The notes: generated from the sequence alone by a model not told the origin. Shown: positions 9,716 through 18,963, numbered from the stretch's first letter. The stretch is 64,000 nt of DNA from an uncultured Moraxella sp. (GCA_943908425.1 CALTTC010000007.1:19950-83949), one strand, 5' to 3'. Numbers and translations: made by a program.

Positions 9716-9976
9716 ATGTACGAACCAACCCTTGATGAACGTAAGATGATTTATAAGGCGCGCCGCGGTCTAAAAGAGCTAGATTATTATATAGATTATT
9801 ATGTGAAGCATTATTATTTGGGTGCAGATAAGGCGGAAAAAGCTGCTTTTGCTGATTTGTTGGATTATGAAGACCCTGATTTATTGCTGTATTTTTTGGG
9901 GCAAGAGACGCCTGACAAGACAGCAGTTGCCGTGCTGATAGATAAAATGCGCAAATTACGCCACGCCACGCCCTAA
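9716..9976 (+). CDS. sdhE: succinate dehydrogenase assembly factor SdhE (CptB family)
   Basis: An 86-residue cytoplasmic protein of the SdhE/Sdh5 family that promotes covalent FAD attachment to the succinate dehydrogenase flavoprotein. The signature RRGLKELD (general form RRGxxExD) is at residues 16-23, and the rest is helical with LDYEDPDLL, as in the family. The stop overlaps the start of the next gene by one base (TAATG), the usual cptB-cptA arrangement. It lies 45 bases after ruvB and may share its transcript. Confidence 0.85.
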   Translation: MYEPTLDERKMIYKARRGLKELDYYIDYYVKHYYLGADKAEKAAFADLLDYEDPDLLLYFLGQETPDKTAVAVLIDKMRKLRHATP

Positions 9977-10395
9977 TGATAACCATCAATGCGCAAGTAA
10001 ACGACTCCATTTATCGCTTGGGCTATTATGCACTGCTGTTGCTTGTTGTTGGATTATTGGCGGTGGCGGTGGGATTACAGTGGTGGCAATATGGACTGCT
10101 TACCGTGCTTGCGGCGTTACTTTGTTGGTTAGAGAGCGCCAAGCCCAAGCTTAGGCAGTTGGTCGCCAATCCTTACGCCCAAGAACCCCTTTGGGAAGCA
10201 TTGGTGGCGGTCAATGGTGAGGAAATGCTTTGGCAATTTTATGTCCACAGGCTACAAGATTTTGGGGCGTGCGTGGTACTTGACGGCTATGTGGTCCATC
10301 CAATGCGCGAAAAGGTGCGCTTTATTATGTTTGCTGATATGTTGTCAGCCGACGATTATTGTAGATTGCGAGCCTTGGCACGGTTTGGCGGCTAA
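9976..10395 (+). CDS. CptA/YgfX-like small membrane protein
   Basis: A 139-residue protein with two adjacent hydrophobic helices at about residues 15-34 and 38-56 and a soluble C-terminal half. Size, topology, and translational coupling to sdhE match YgfX/CptA, the membrane partner encoded with SdhE in enterobacteria. In E. coli this protein has been described as a toxin affecting the cytoskeleton and as an SdhE-linked factor. Sequence similarity is too weak to judge by eye, so the assignment depends mainly on context. Confidence 0.55.
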   Translation: MITINAQVNDSIYRLGYYALLLLVVGLLAVAVGLQWWQYGLLTVLAALLCWLESAKPKLRQLVANPYAQEPLWEALVAVNGEEMLWQFYVHRLQDFGACVVLDGYVVHPMREKVRFIMFADMLSADDYCRLRALARFGG

Positions 10396-10505
10396 AAATC
10401 ACGCCTAAAATAGGGCATTCTAGGCGTGGTGTGTGGGTGGTTTAAGCGTTAAACTTGTGCGACGATAAGCCAAAGTTTTTGTAAATTTCCTAGCTATAAC
10501 TCGCG

Positions 10506-11099
10506 TTAGCTTGCGGCTTGTACCATATAATCTACGGCATTTTTGACTTCTTCGTCAGGAATGTCCGCACCGCCCTTGGCTGGCATGGCGTTGATACCGT
10601 TGATGGCATTATGATACAAAGTTTCTTTGCCTTTAGCGATACGCGATGCCCAGTCGCCAGCATTACCGTACTTAGGCGCGCCAACCAGTCCTACCTCGTG
10701 GCAAGTATGGCATACCGCCTTATAAATAGTGGCACCGTCGCGTGGGCTACCGTCAGCAGAGGCAGATAAAACGCTGATGGTAATGTCGCATTCTTCGCCT
10801 TCAAAACAGACTTTGCCGTGGGGTTCAATACGTGCCACAAGGCGAGGGTACATGGCAATCAGCTTAGCAACTTGCGGGCTGACTGTGGCGACTGTCTCGG
10901 TCTCTGTAGCGGGCGCTGTACTGTCTGCGACTGCCTCTGTGCTTGCGCTGGTAGCGTCTGCTGTGGCTACATCCGCATTTGCAACGGCGGTCTCTGGGGC
11001 GCTCTCGGCGGTGGTGTCAGTAACAGGGGCGGTAGTGGCTTGGCTTGTCGTGCCAAATGCTAACATTAGGGTAAGCGAGATGGTAATTAATTTTTTCAT
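10506..11099 (-). CDS. cytochrome c5 family protein
   Basis: Periplasmic or membrane-tethered monohaem cytochrome. A Sec signal (MKKLITISLTLMLAFGTTSQA) leads into a low-complexity Ala/Thr/Glu-rich linker (about residues 22-75). A c-type domain follows with the haem site CHTCH near residue 130 and the axial-ligand block NAMPAKGG near residue 170. Such cytochromes pass electrons to terminal oxidases. The long Ala/Thr spacer is unusual for classical c5 and suggests a flexible arm between membrane anchor and haem domain. Confidence 0.88.
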   Translation of the reverse strand: MKKLITISLTLMLAFGTTSQATTAPVTDTTAESAPETAVANADVATADATSASTEAVADSTAPATETETVATVSPQVAKLIAMYPRLVARIEPHGKVCFEGEECDITISVLSASADGSPRDGATIYKAVCHTCHEVGLVGAPKYGNAGDWASRIAKGKETLYHNAINGINAMPAKGGADIPDEEVKNAVDYMVQAAS

Positions 11100-11198
11100 T
11101 ATTGCCCTTCAATAACCATAAATTTCCACACCATTATAAGGGAAAATAATTGAAAATCCCATCTTTTTTGTAAAATATTGCACAATGTGCATTGCCAA

Positions 11199-11226
11199 TT
11201 GCCTTTTATAAAAAAAATGCTATAAT
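11199..11226 (+). promoter_or_regulatory. sigma-70 promoter of the tRNA-Arg gene
   Basis: TTGCCT and TATAAT separated by 16 bases, placed so that transcription would begin about five bases before the mature tRNA 5' end. Confidence 0.6.
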
Positions 11227-11237
11227 GGCGAGCTTAA

Positions 11238-11314
11238 GTGCCTGTAGCTCAGTTGGATAGAGTGTCAGCCTCCGAAGCTGAAGGTCGTGGGTTCGATTCC
11301 CGCCAGGCACGCCA
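11238..11314 (+). tRNA. tRNA-Arg (anticodon CCG)
   Basis: A complete cloverleaf of 77 bases. The acceptor stem is GTGCCTG / CAGGCAC with discriminator G and an encoded CCA. The D-arm AGCTCAGTTGGATAGAGT, anticodon arm TCAGC-CTCCGAA-GCTGA (anticodon CCG, reads CGG), and T-arm GTGGGTTCGATTCCCGC are all standard. The right side abuts decayed accessory genes. Confidence 0.95.
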
Positions 11315-11510
11315 TTTTATGCCATATCTTGGCATTATTTGGGTCAAATTCTGCTTTGACTTCAAACAATGTTTTTACAGGATTCTCCCCTACATATTCC
11401 GCCAATTGTATAATTAACATATCATCTGGGACACGTCGCCCTGCTTTGTAGTCGCCCAATTTTTGCTAGGGCGGCTACTCGGTTTTGTAATCAAAATACG
11501 TTTGATGATT
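11315..11510 (-). pseudogene. fragment of a phage-type helix-turn-helix regulator (DUF3693-like)
   Basis: Read on the minus strand, this stretch encodes NRVAALAK, then after a one-base frame change LGDYKAGRRVPDD and IIQLAEYVGENPVKTLF. That is the pattern of small phage or plasmid regulators that recognise DNA by helix-turn-helix. The reading frame runs straight into the tRNA gene, so the normal C-terminus is lost. The frame change lies in an A run near 11461-11470. It looks like a leftover from an element that once sat beside the tRNA. The family name is tentative. Confidence 0.4.
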
Positions 11511-11547
11511 GGTTTACAAGGATTGTCGCTAAACCCTAGTCTACCCT

Positions 11548-12053
11548 TTACGCCAAAATATCTTGACGCAACTGTTGCTTATTAGGCATATGGCGATAAC
11601 GCAAGACTTTGTAGCCAGCCTCACGCACCATGGCATCACGCTTGGCGTCTTGTTCTTGCTTATTATCGTGGCTTTTGTCATCAAGTTCAATAACGGCAAG
11701 TATATTAAAGTCATTATCTGTCACCACAAAATCGGCGATTAAGCGGTTAAATTTATTTCTCGTGCCTTGTGATTTTGTCCACAAAATAGCACCCAAAGCC
11801 ACTTGTACAAAAATTTGGCATTCAGGCACGGCTTGACGAATCTCCCCAAACATTTTTTTTCATGATGGGTGAGTAGGTAACTTGATTTGATGGGGGTATC
11901 GCTTTTGGTGGCTGATATAGACGGCTGTTGGGTGGGGGTATTGTGTTTAGTCGTCGATATTCTTGCTTTAGAGGACTGATTATTTTTGCTCTTTATAAGC
12001 AGTAAAAATAGGGCAATGGCAGTGATGATAATGATGATAATTAAAATTTTCAT
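11548..12053 (-). pseudogene. DUF2726-domain membrane protein, frameshifted
   Basis: Two overlapping reading frames form one gene. The first (from 12053) gives a single transmembrane helix (MKILIIIIIITAIALFLLLI), a Ser/Thr/Gln linker and ...LTHHEKK. The second continues MFGEIRQAVPECQIFVQV and AVIELDDKSHD to the end, the DUF2726 fold related to PD-(D/E)XK nucleases. The break falls in a run of eight T at 11853-11860 (eight A on the coding strand); nine would restore one frame of about 168 residues. It may be a true pseudogene, a phase-variable gene, or a sequencing error. Its function is unknown. Confidence 0.7.
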
Positions 12054-12532
12054 AATGTGAGCGCCTTATTGGGTGATTGTCATGGTGTGTTTGATAGGTT
12101 TTTACTTTAGGAATTGGCATTCAATCTGTTAAAGTTAATCGTTGTAGGTTTATTGGCTCAAAATAATGGATAGTATTTGACGGCTTACTTGTCTGCAATA
12201 ACGGTTATTGCCTTATTTGGTATTATTGTATTGCACAAATTATTGCTGATGACTTTAAAAGCTTGATAATAAACTTGGGATTATATAAATAAAAGCCAAT
12301 TATAGCGTATTGCTTGGTTGTTATTGAATTGATATGGTAAGGCTTAGAGAAATTTGCTTTAAAGTCTTTGCATACCAAGGGGTAAAAAATAAACAGACCT
12401 AAATTAAAACGATTAACCTAACACCAAATAATGCGATAACAATCAGCCAACTTTATAATACCAAAATTATAAAGTAATTAAGCAATAACTTAATGCTTGG
12501 CATTGCACTAAGCATTAAGTTGCAGTATCAGC
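12054..12532. other. 479-base AT-rich gap with a perfect inverted repeat
   Basis: No convincing reading frame. A perfect 12-base inverted repeat (AACTTAATGCTT, 12487-12498; AAGCATTAAGTT, 12510-12521) lies just beyond the stop of the MaoC-like gene. It could end that transcript, although no U tract follows on the minus strand. Confidence 0.5.
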
Positions 12533-13402
12533 TTATAGTGGGGTAATGCTGCCGTCCATATGTGTTCTGTCGGCTTTACCATATAAGGCAAATTGCCAGT
12601 CGTTGTCCTCTTTGATGGCGATAAAGGTAACTTCTGCGGGCAACAACACCGGTGCTTTAAACCACACCTCACAGCTAAACGCCACAGGCAAGTCAGTAAA
12701 GTACGCCAGTGCGCGCGCTTGTAGCCACATGCCGTGCGCTAAAGCTTTTGGATAACCGAAGGCGCGTGCGGTCAAGGCGTGCAAATGAATGGGATTAAAG
12801 TCGCCCGACACCAGTGCATAACGCCGTCCTGTGTCCTCGGCAATGGCAAGCTCGCTGTGGATACCGCTTGGGGTGATGGCAAGGCGAGTAGGGGGCGTTT
12901 TAGGTTTGCTACTATTGCCAGCGGTGGTTTTTTGTCGTGATAAATAAGTAGACACTCCCTCCCAAAGCAGTTCATCGCCACTTGTGACCTTAGTGACAAA
13001 GTTAAACTGCTGTCCTTTGTCGTGCGCGCGTAAATTGCTTAAATGTACCGACAATTTGACCACTTCGGTGTCTAGGATGGGACGATGTTGGGTCACTTTA
13101 TTGTATAAATGCACAAGCCCTAACATCGCAAATGGAAAGGACTTGCTTGCCATTAAATTCATCTGCAAGGTCTGTGACAACACGGCAAAATAAGTCGCCG
13201 GCACGTGCCCATCGTTAATAAAGCCACAAATTTGCCGATAAGCGGTTAAGTGCTTGTCATCAATGCGTAGCTTTGGCACGCTGTACACGTCTTTTGGTAG
13301 CGTTGCCATGGCTTTACGCTGATTAGGTAGCAGGCTTTTAGCGACATTGGCGTAAGTGGTGCGCCTGTTGGGTAGGGTGCGAAAGGTGCGTTCGTTACTC
13401 AT
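12533..13402 (-). CDS. MaoC-like hot-dog dehydratase
   Basis: A 289-residue protein with an N-terminal degenerate hot-dog half and a C-terminal MaoC domain (about residues 165-280). The hydratase signature appears as YALVSGDFNPIHLHA followed by AHGMWLQ, which holds the catalytic Asp/His pair. Such enzymes hydrate or dehydrate 2-enoyl/3-hydroxyacyl-CoA. The start at 13402 has a GGGGAA ribosome site. It lies one base after the FabG-like gene, and together with the divergent thiolase it forms a fatty-acyl chain-processing module. Confidence 0.85.
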   Translation of the reverse strand: MSNERTFRTLPNRRTTYANVAKSLLPNQRKAMATLPKDVYSVPKLRIDDKHLTAYRQICGFINDGHVPATYFAVLSQTLQMNLMASKSFPFAMLGLVHLYNKVTQHRPILDTEVVKLSVHLSNLRAHDKGQQFNFVTKVTSGDELLWEGVSTYLSRQKTTAGNSSKPKTPPTRLAITPSGIHSELAIAEDTGRRYALVSGDFNPIHLHALTARAFGYPKALAHGMWLQARALAYFTDLPVAFSCEVWFKAPVLLPAEVTFIAIKEDNDWQFALYGKADRTHMDGSITPL

Positions 13403-13403
13403 A

Positions 13404-14816
13404 TTATTCCCCAAGTACGCTCAAGCCACAGACACGCACGAGCTCACCGTTGATGGCGCAAGAGTTAGGGTGTTGAAGCCACGCGATGGTTTCGGCAACG
13501 TCTACGGGTTGTCCGCCTTGACTTAACGCATTCATGCGCCGTCCTGCCTCACGAATGGCAAAGGGAATTTTGGCGGTCATGGCAGTTTCAATAAAACCTG
13601 GGGCAACGGCGTTAATGGTGCGATTGCTACCAGTTAGCGTGTTAGCAAAGCCCTTGGTTAGCCCGATAATGCCCGCTTTACTTGTTGCATAGTTGGTCTG
13701 CCCAAAGTTGCCAGCAATGCCCGCGATGGACGACACGCAAGTAATACGTGCGCTAGCACTGAGTCCATTATTGGCAAGCAGTTGCTCGGTGATACGATAG
13801 ACGCTGGCTAAATTGACGTTGATGACCGCTTGCCAACGTGCCTTATCCATTTTGCCAAGGGTTTTGTCTTTGGTGATACCCGCGTTATGCACAATGCCGT
13901 CTAACACGCCCACTGCTTCAGTGATTTTTTGGGCGGCATCAGGGTCGGTAATATCCAGTGGCAAGGCTTGCGCGCCAATGTTGCCCGCGTGTTTTTGTAG
14001 GCTACTAAGTCCTGTTGGTAAATCCACACAAATTACCGTTGCTCCATCACGCACGAGCACTTCGGCAATCGCCGCTCCAATGCCACGACTGGCACCGGTA
14101 ACGAGAATTTTTCTACCAGTAAGCGGTTTGTCGCCAAGAGCAACGGTCGGTGCTACGTTGTTGGTTAAGTGAATGGCTTGCCCAGAAATATAGGCGGATT
14201 TGGGCGACATAAAAAATTCAAGCGTACTGTCTAAAGCTTGTTCCACGCCATCTTTTAGATAAATAACATTGACGGTAACGCCGTTTTTGACTTCTTTGGC
14301 AAGTGATTTAGCAAAACCTAAAATTGCCCGCTGAGCGATTTGTTCACTAATATCTGCGCTAAACTGTGGGTCTTTGGCAAGAATAATCACGCGCCCAGAT
14401 GCTTTGATTTTTTTAGTCAAGGGGTGAAAAAAGTTATATAGCTTATCTAAGTCTTGCAAAGAATTAATATCGCTGGCATCAAATAGCACAATCTTAAATC
14501 GGCTATGCTCATCATCAATCTTTTGGCTAGCATCTGATAAAATACCAGCAAAATCTTGCGCGTAGGCAATGGTAAAAGTATCGGTGGCTAGATGGGCTTT
14601 ATGGCGACTTAACAGCGTGAGCACCGCATCGCGCAAGGCGTGGGCTTTTGGCGTGCTATTCTCTACTGCTTCGCTAAAGCGGGCAAGCACTGCCCCTGTG
14701 ATGACAGGCTGTCCGTTCTCGTAACGCTCTAACGCGCTTGGGGTAGGCAAGCCAAGATTTTTGGCAATTTTTTTGCCAAGCCCTGATTGTACAAGGTCGC
14801 TATAACGGTCGTTCAT
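13404..14816 (-). CDS. long FabG-like 3-oxoacyl reductase (short-chain dehydrogenase)
   Basis: A 470-residue, high-molecular-weight SDR. The C-terminal half (about residues 230-470) has the NAD(P) site TGASRGIGAA, the NAG block VHNAGITKDK, the catalytic Ser in SSIAGIAGNFGQ and the YATSK motif. The N-terminal half is a flavodoxin-like, catalytically silent fold typical of FabG4-type reductases. It should reduce 3-oxoacyl-CoA or -ACP to 3-hydroxyacyl forms. It is co-transcribed with the MaoC-like gene and divergent from the thiolase; the same trio is common in Pseudomonas and Acinetobacter. Confidence 0.88.
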   Translation of the reverse strand: MNDRYSDLVQSGLGKKIAKNLGLPTPSALERYENGQPVITGAVLARFSEAVENSTPKAHALRDAVLTLLSRHKAHLATDTFTIAYAQDFAGILSDASQKIDDEHSRFKIVLFDASDINSLQDLDKLYNFFHPLTKKIKASGRVIILAKDPQFSADISEQIAQRAILGFAKSLAKEVKNGVTVNVIYLKDGVEQALDSTLEFFMSPKSAYISGQAIHLTNNVAPTVALGDKPLTGRKILVTGASRGIGAAIAEVLVRDGATVICVDLPTGLSSLQKHAGNIGAQALPLDITDPDAAQKITEAVGVLDGIVHNAGITKDKTLGKMDKARWQAVINVNLASVYRITEQLLANNGLSASARITCVSSIAGIAGNFGQTNYATSKAGIIGLTKGFANTLTGSNRTINAVAPGFIETAMTAKIPFAIREAGRRMNALSQGGQPVDVAETIAWLQHPNSCAINGELVRVCGLSVLGE

Positions 14817-15002
14817 GAGTTACTCCTTAAATCATTGTTTGCTGTGCTATACTGTAGCAAATTGGCAGTGGTAAAGCAAATTGCGCGCAACTATTGTTTT
14901 AAATGATAGCTGTCAATAAAAAAGTTCTGGCTATAGTCTAGCATAATTATAAAAAAACCGTTACAATCTGTGCAAGGTTTAATAATAATGATAGGAGAGA
15001 TG

Positions 15003-16280
15003 ATGAACAAGGTCGCTATTTTGGGGGGCAATCGTATCCCTTTTGCCCGTGCAAATGGGGTGTATGCCAACGCCACGAATTTAGAAATGCTCACCGCAAG
15101 CTTAGATGGCTTGGTGGCACGTTTTGATTTAGCAGGACAGGCGGTTGGTGAGGTGGTTGCAGGCACAGTGCTTAAGCACAGCAGTGATTTAAATCTGACG
15201 CGCGAGGCATTGTTAAGCACACAGCTTAGTGCAACCACGCCAGCGTATGACGTGTCACAAGCGTGTGGCACAGGTCTGCAGTCGGCGTTTTGTGTGGCTA
15301 ATAAAATCGCCTTAGGGATTATTGATAGTGGTATTGCAGGCGGGGTGGATAGCGCAAGTGATGCACCGATTGGGTTAGGCGACGGCTTGCGTAAACCTTT
15401 GCTTGAACTAAACCGTGCGCGCGATTTAAAAGCCAAATGGCGAGCCATCACCCACATTGACCCAAAGCAACTGGTGCGCCTACCACAAAATAGCGAGCCC
15501 CGCACCAAGCTGTCTATGGGTGAACATCAAGCGATTACGGCACTGGCATGGCAAATTGAACGTAGTGCTCAAGATGAGCTTGCTTATCATAGTCATCAAA
15601 ACCTAGCGCGCGCGTATGCCGAAGGGTTTTTTGCTGATTTAATTACCCCATTTTATGGCTTAGAAAAAGACGATAATTTGCGTGCTGATACCACGCTTGA
15701 TAAGCTTGGCAAACTAAAAGCTGTTTTTGGTAAGAAAAACAGCAACCCAACAATGACCGCAGGTAACTCCACGCCACTCACCGATGGTGCGTCCGCAGTA
15801 TTGCTTGCCAATGATGACTGGGCTAAGGCGCGCGGATTTGCACCGCTAGCTTATATCACCCATCAGCAGACAGCGGCGGTGGATTTTGTTGGTAAAAATG
15901 GCGTGGCAGAAGGCTTATTGATGGCACCTGCTTATGCTGTGCCCAAAATGCTAGCGCGTGCAGGCTTAAGCTTACAAGATTTTGATTTTTATGAGATTCA
16001 CGAAGCCTTTGCCTCGCAAGTGCTTGCGACATTAAAGGCTTGGGAGGATGAGACTTTTTGTCGTGAAAAGCTTGGGCTAGAGACCGCGCTTGGCAAAATT
16101 GACCGCAGTAAACTAAACGTTAATGGCAGTAGTCTGGCTGCAGGACATCCTTTTGCTGCCACAGGTGGACGTATCTTGGCAACCGCTGCCAAACTACTGG
16201 CACGAAAAGGCAGTGGACGTGCCTTGATTTCTATTTGTGCGGCAGGTGGACAAGGCGTGTGCTGTATCGTGGAGCGTTAG
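15003..16280 (+). CDS. acetyl-CoA C-acyltransferase (thiolase, FadI-like)
   Basis: Thiolase of about 425 residues that cleaves or forms 3-ketoacyl-CoA. The nucleophilic Cys is in SQACGTGLQSA near residue 90, the catalytic His in YEIHEAFASQ near residue 340, GHPFAATGG comes next, and the second Cys is in ICAAGGQG near the C-terminus. Two adjacent ATGs occur; 15003 has the better spacing from AGGAGA. It is divergent from the reductase and dehydratase genes, which suggests joint regulation from the 186-base gap. Confidence 0.9.
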   Translation: MNKVAILGGNRIPFARANGVYANATNLEMLTASLDGLVARFDLAGQAVGEVVAGTVLKHSSDLNLTREALLSTQLSATTPAYDVSQACGTGLQSAFCVANKIALGIIDSGIAGGVDSASDAPIGLGDGLRKPLLELNRARDLKAKWRAITHIDPKQLVRLPQNSEPRTKLSMGEHQAITALAWQIERSAQDELAYHSHQNLARAYAEGFFADLITPFYGLEKDDNLRADTTLDKLGKLKAVFGKKNSNPTMTAGNSTPLTDGASAVLLANDDWAKARGFAPLAYITHQQTAAVDFVGKNGVAEGLLMAPAYAVPKMLARAGLSLQDFDFYEIHEAFASQVLATLKAWEDETFCREKLGLETALGKIDRSKLNVNGSSLAAGHPFAATGGRILATAAKLLARKGSGRALISICAAGGQGVCCIVER

Positions 16281-16302
16281 ATTTATTGTTCATTGGTGTA
16301 CT

Positions 16303-16330
16303 AGCAGTCCTATCGTGGGCTGCTTTTTTT
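16303..16330 (+). terminator. Rho-independent terminator of the thiolase gene
   Basis: Eight-pair stem AGCAGTCC / GGGCTGCT (one G-T pair), loop TATCGT, then seven T. Confidence 0.85.
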
Positions 16331-16424
16331 GTGCTTGAATTTTTGTGTGGGACAAAGCCAGTATGGGCGGCAAATAGCCTAAACCGTGATAATTTGCTAC
16401 AATAGCGATTTTTGGAGTGGGTAA

Positions 16425-16856
16425 GTGGCGTATTTTGCAATCATCAAAGCCTTGCACATCATAGCGATGGTGTGCTGGTTTGCTGGGCTGTTTTATTTAC
16501 CAAGGCTATTTGTTTATCACGCCCAAAGCACGGACACCATAAGCCAAGAGCGGTTTGCTCAAATGGAGCGAAAACTCTACCGTGGCATTATGAATCCTGC
16601 GATGATGGCGACGTGGAGCTTTGGGCTTATGATGCTATTTTTGGGGCGGCAAGTGTATTTTTCCGAAAGCTGGCTACACGCCAAATTGGCATTGGTTGCC
16701 ATACTCACCATCTATCATATCTTGTGCGGACGCTTCTACAAAAAACTTGCCCACAACCCACAATTAAAATCCCACGTTTATTGGCGGTTTTTTAATGAAG
16801 TGCCTGTGCTTTTTTTAATTGCCATCGTGTTTTTGGTGGTAGTCAAGCCGTTTTGA
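16425..16856 (+). CDS. hemJ: protoporphyrinogen IX oxidase HemJ (UPF0093 family)
   Basis: A 143-residue integral membrane protein with four helices. It has the conserved histidine in ALHIIAMVCWFAGLFYLPRL and the conserved lysine in WLHAKLAL, residues essential in HemJ enzymes. HemJ oxidises protoporphyrinogen IX to protoporphyrin IX in haem synthesis and replaces HemG/HemY in many proteobacteria. The start is GTG, preceded by GGAG. Its 3' end overlaps by 42 bases the convergent gene on the other strand. Confidence 0.88.
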   Translation: MAYFAIIKALHIIAMVCWFAGLFYLPRLFVYHAQSTDTISQERFAQMERKLYRGIMNPAMMATWSFGLMMLFLGRQVYFSESWLHAKLALVAILTIYHILCGRFYKKLAHNPQLKSHVYWRFFNEVPVLFLIAIVFLVVVKPF

Positions 16857-17099
16857 TGGCACGCTTTGTGATGCAACGCTATAGCTGTTTTTATGCTCAT
16901 CATTACAAAAAAACTTCCCATCATCTTGTAAAATCCCCCGATAAGTCGCCAGGCTATGCCCACAATAATCGCAGACACGCAAGCTGACATCATCATCTTT
17001 TTTGGGCAAAAACGCCGTGGGCGGTTTAGGATACATAAATTTAAAAAACACCCACATCACAGCGATAATCACCACAACATTAAAAATAACCGCGAACAT
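16815..17099 (-). CDS. small membrane-anchored zinc-ribbon protein (PP0621-like)
   Basis: A 94-residue protein with one N-terminal helix (MFAVIFNVVVIIAVMWVFF) and a short metal-binding-like domain: CDYCG near residue 43 and FFCNDEH near residue 63, giving a CxxC...CxxxH arrangement. This matches the PP0621-type small proteins of Pseudomonas and Moraxellaceae, whose function is unknown. The last 42 bases overlap the end of hemJ on the opposite strand. The tail after the Cys/His block is polar and probably not essential. Confidence 0.6.
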   Translation of the reverse strand: MFAVIFNVVVIIAVMWVFFKFMYPKPPTAFLPKKDDDVSLRVCDYCGHSLATYRGILQDDGKFFCNDEHKNSYSVASQSVPSKRLDYHQKHDGN

Positions 17100-17280
17100 A
17101 ATACCCCTTAATCACAAAAAATTGCATCATCAAAGCATCTAAAATAAACAGCAATCTTAACAGTCAATCTTAACAATGCCCCTATAGCAAATGCCTCAAT
17201 CTATGGTATACTAAAGCTTAACAAAACGCCACAATAAAACAATCGGCACAAAATAAACCAATGATTGATAAGGACAAACG

Positions 17281-18954
17281 ATGACAGAGCAACTAAGCGA
17301 CAATCAAACCACAAAAGCAAGCACCAAAACCCCCCTATGCCTTGCCTTAGTGCAAACAAATTTTGTGGTCGGCGACATCAAAGGCAATGCCAAAAAAATC
17401 AAAGCTGCCGCTTTAGATGCCAAAAATAAAGGGGCGGATATTGTGATTTTTCCAGAACTTGCCTTGCTTGGCTACCCCCCTGAAGATTTGTTGTTACGCC
17501 CAAGTCTATCTGAACGTATCAAACAAACAATGGCAACCTTAAGCGAAGAGCTTGGCGATACGGTAGTGATTGTGGGCTATCCGCACATTGATAATCACGG
17601 AGCATTTAACTCTGCTGCCATTATCCAAAACGGTATCCAAAAAGGCTTTTATCATAAACAAAGCCTGCCCAATTATGGCGTATTTGACGAAAAACGCTAC
17701 TTTAATAAAGGCAATAACCAAGTGCTATTTGATTACAAAGGCGTTACTATTGGGCTTTTGATTTGTGAAGACATTTGGCAAGAAACGCCCATTAAAGGAT
17801 TAAAAAATGCAGGGGCGGATATGGTGGTGGTGATTAACGCCTCACCTTTTGAAGCAGGCAAACAAAACCAACGTAAACAAATGCTCAGCGATAAAGCCAA
17901 AAAATATAACCTACCGATTTTGTACGTCAATACCGTTGGCGGTCAAGACGATTTGGTGTTTGATGGCGGTTCGGTCGTGGTGGGGGCAGACGGCACCATT
18001 TGCCACGAAGCCCCTCGTTTTTTAAGCCAAACCGTGCTTGCCAAATTTGATAACGACACCAAACAATTTGACCAACAAAATAAACCCGCCTTACAATTAT
18101 CCGAAGAATCAGAGATTTATCAAGCCTTGGTAGTGGGCTTACGTGATTATGTCAATCGCTCAGGCTTTAAAGGGGTGATTGTGGGCTTATCAGGCGGTAT
18201 TGATTCTGCCTTGACCTTGTGCATTGCTACCGATGCCTTGGGAGCGGACAAGGTATTTGCGGTGATGATGCCTTATCAATACACCTCACAAATTAGCCTA
18301 GACGATGCCGAAGCCCAAGCCAAACGGCTAAACGTCTCTTATACCGTTTGTCCTATTCACGATGCAGTGGCGGGGTTAAGGTCAAGCCTTGCCCCACTCT
18401 TTAATGACAACAAGCCTGATGTTACCGAAGAGAACATTCAAGCACGAGCCAGGGGGACGATTTTAATGGCATTGTCCAACCGTTTTGGGCATATGATTGT
18501 CAATACCAGCAACAAATCAGAATGTGCGGTTGGCTACGGCACGCTATATGGCGATATGGTGGGCGGTTTTGGGGCATTAAAAGATGTCTACAAAACAGAC
18601 GTGTATCGCCTAGCCCATTACCGCAACCGCCTAGAAGATGACCCTGTCATCCCAGAGCGAGTCATTTTGCGAGCCCCATCGGCTGAACTTCGCCCCAATC
18701 AAAAAGACCAAGACAGCTTGCCTGATTATGACGTGCTAGACGCTATTTTACGCTTGTACATTGAAGACGACAAAAGCTTTGATGATATTGTGAAAGCAGG
18801 ATTTGATGAAGAAACGGTTGTGCGTGTCCTAAAAATGGTTGATATCAACGAATACAAACGCCGTCAAGCCCCTTTGGGTAGCAAAATCAGCAAACGCTCC
18901 TTTGGGCGAGAACGCCGTTATCCACTGGTGAATAACTGGCAAGCACGGTTTTAA
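17281..18954 (+). CDS. nadE: glutamine-dependent NAD+ synthetase
   Basis: A 557-residue two-domain enzyme that makes NAD+ from nicotinate adenine dinucleotide, ATP and glutamine. The N-terminal nitrilase-type glutaminase shows its triad: Glu in IFPELALLGYPPEDL, Lys in YHKQSLPNYG, and Cys in LLICEDIWQ. The C-terminal synthetase has the PP-loop SGGIDSALTL near residue 305 and the NTSNKSE block. The length fits the long bacterial form. It has its own terminator and appears to be a single-gene unit. Confidence 0.96.
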   Translation: MTEQLSDNQTTKASTKTPLCLALVQTNFVVGDIKGNAKKIKAAALDAKNKGADIVIFPELALLGYPPEDLLLRPSLSERIKQTMATLSEELGDTVVIVGYPHIDNHGAFNSAAIIQNGIQKGFYHKQSLPNYGVFDEKRYFNKGNNQVLFDYKGVTIGLLICEDIWQETPIKGLKNAGADMVVVINASPFEAGKQNQRKQMLSDKAKKYNLPILYVNTVGGQDDLVFDGGSVVVGADGTICHEAPRFLSQTVLAKFDNDTKQFDQQNKPALQLSEESEIYQALVVGLRDYVNRSGFKGVIVGLSGGIDSALTLCIATDALGADKVFAVMMPYQYTSQISLDDAEAQAKRLNVSYTVCPIHDAVAGLRSSLAPLFNDNKPDVTEENIQARARGTILMALSNRFGHMIVNTSNKSECAVGYGTLYGDMVGGFGALKDVYKTDVYRLAHYRNRLEDDPVIPERVILRAPSAELRPNQKDQDSLPDYDVLDAILRLYIEDDKSFDDIVKAGFDEETVVRVLKMVDINEYKRRQAPLGSKISKRSFGRERRYPLVNNWQARF

Positions 18955-18963
18955 CCCCCAATA

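Noticed and set aside
9141..10010. Long open frame on the minus strand opposite ruvB, sdhE and the cptA-like gene
   Set aside because: It is the antisense shadow of well-supported genes, has Pro/His-rich composition without motifs, and no ribosome site.
10729..11115. Ala/Val-rich open frames on the plus strand opposite the cytochrome c5 gene
   Set aside because: They arise from the low-complexity linker of cytochrome c5 read backwards.
11265..11459. A 64-residue minus-strand reading frame ending inside the tRNA gene, as an intact gene
   Set aside because: The C-terminal residues are a translation of the tRNA itself, and the N-terminal part is a fragment. It is listed as a pseudogene instead.
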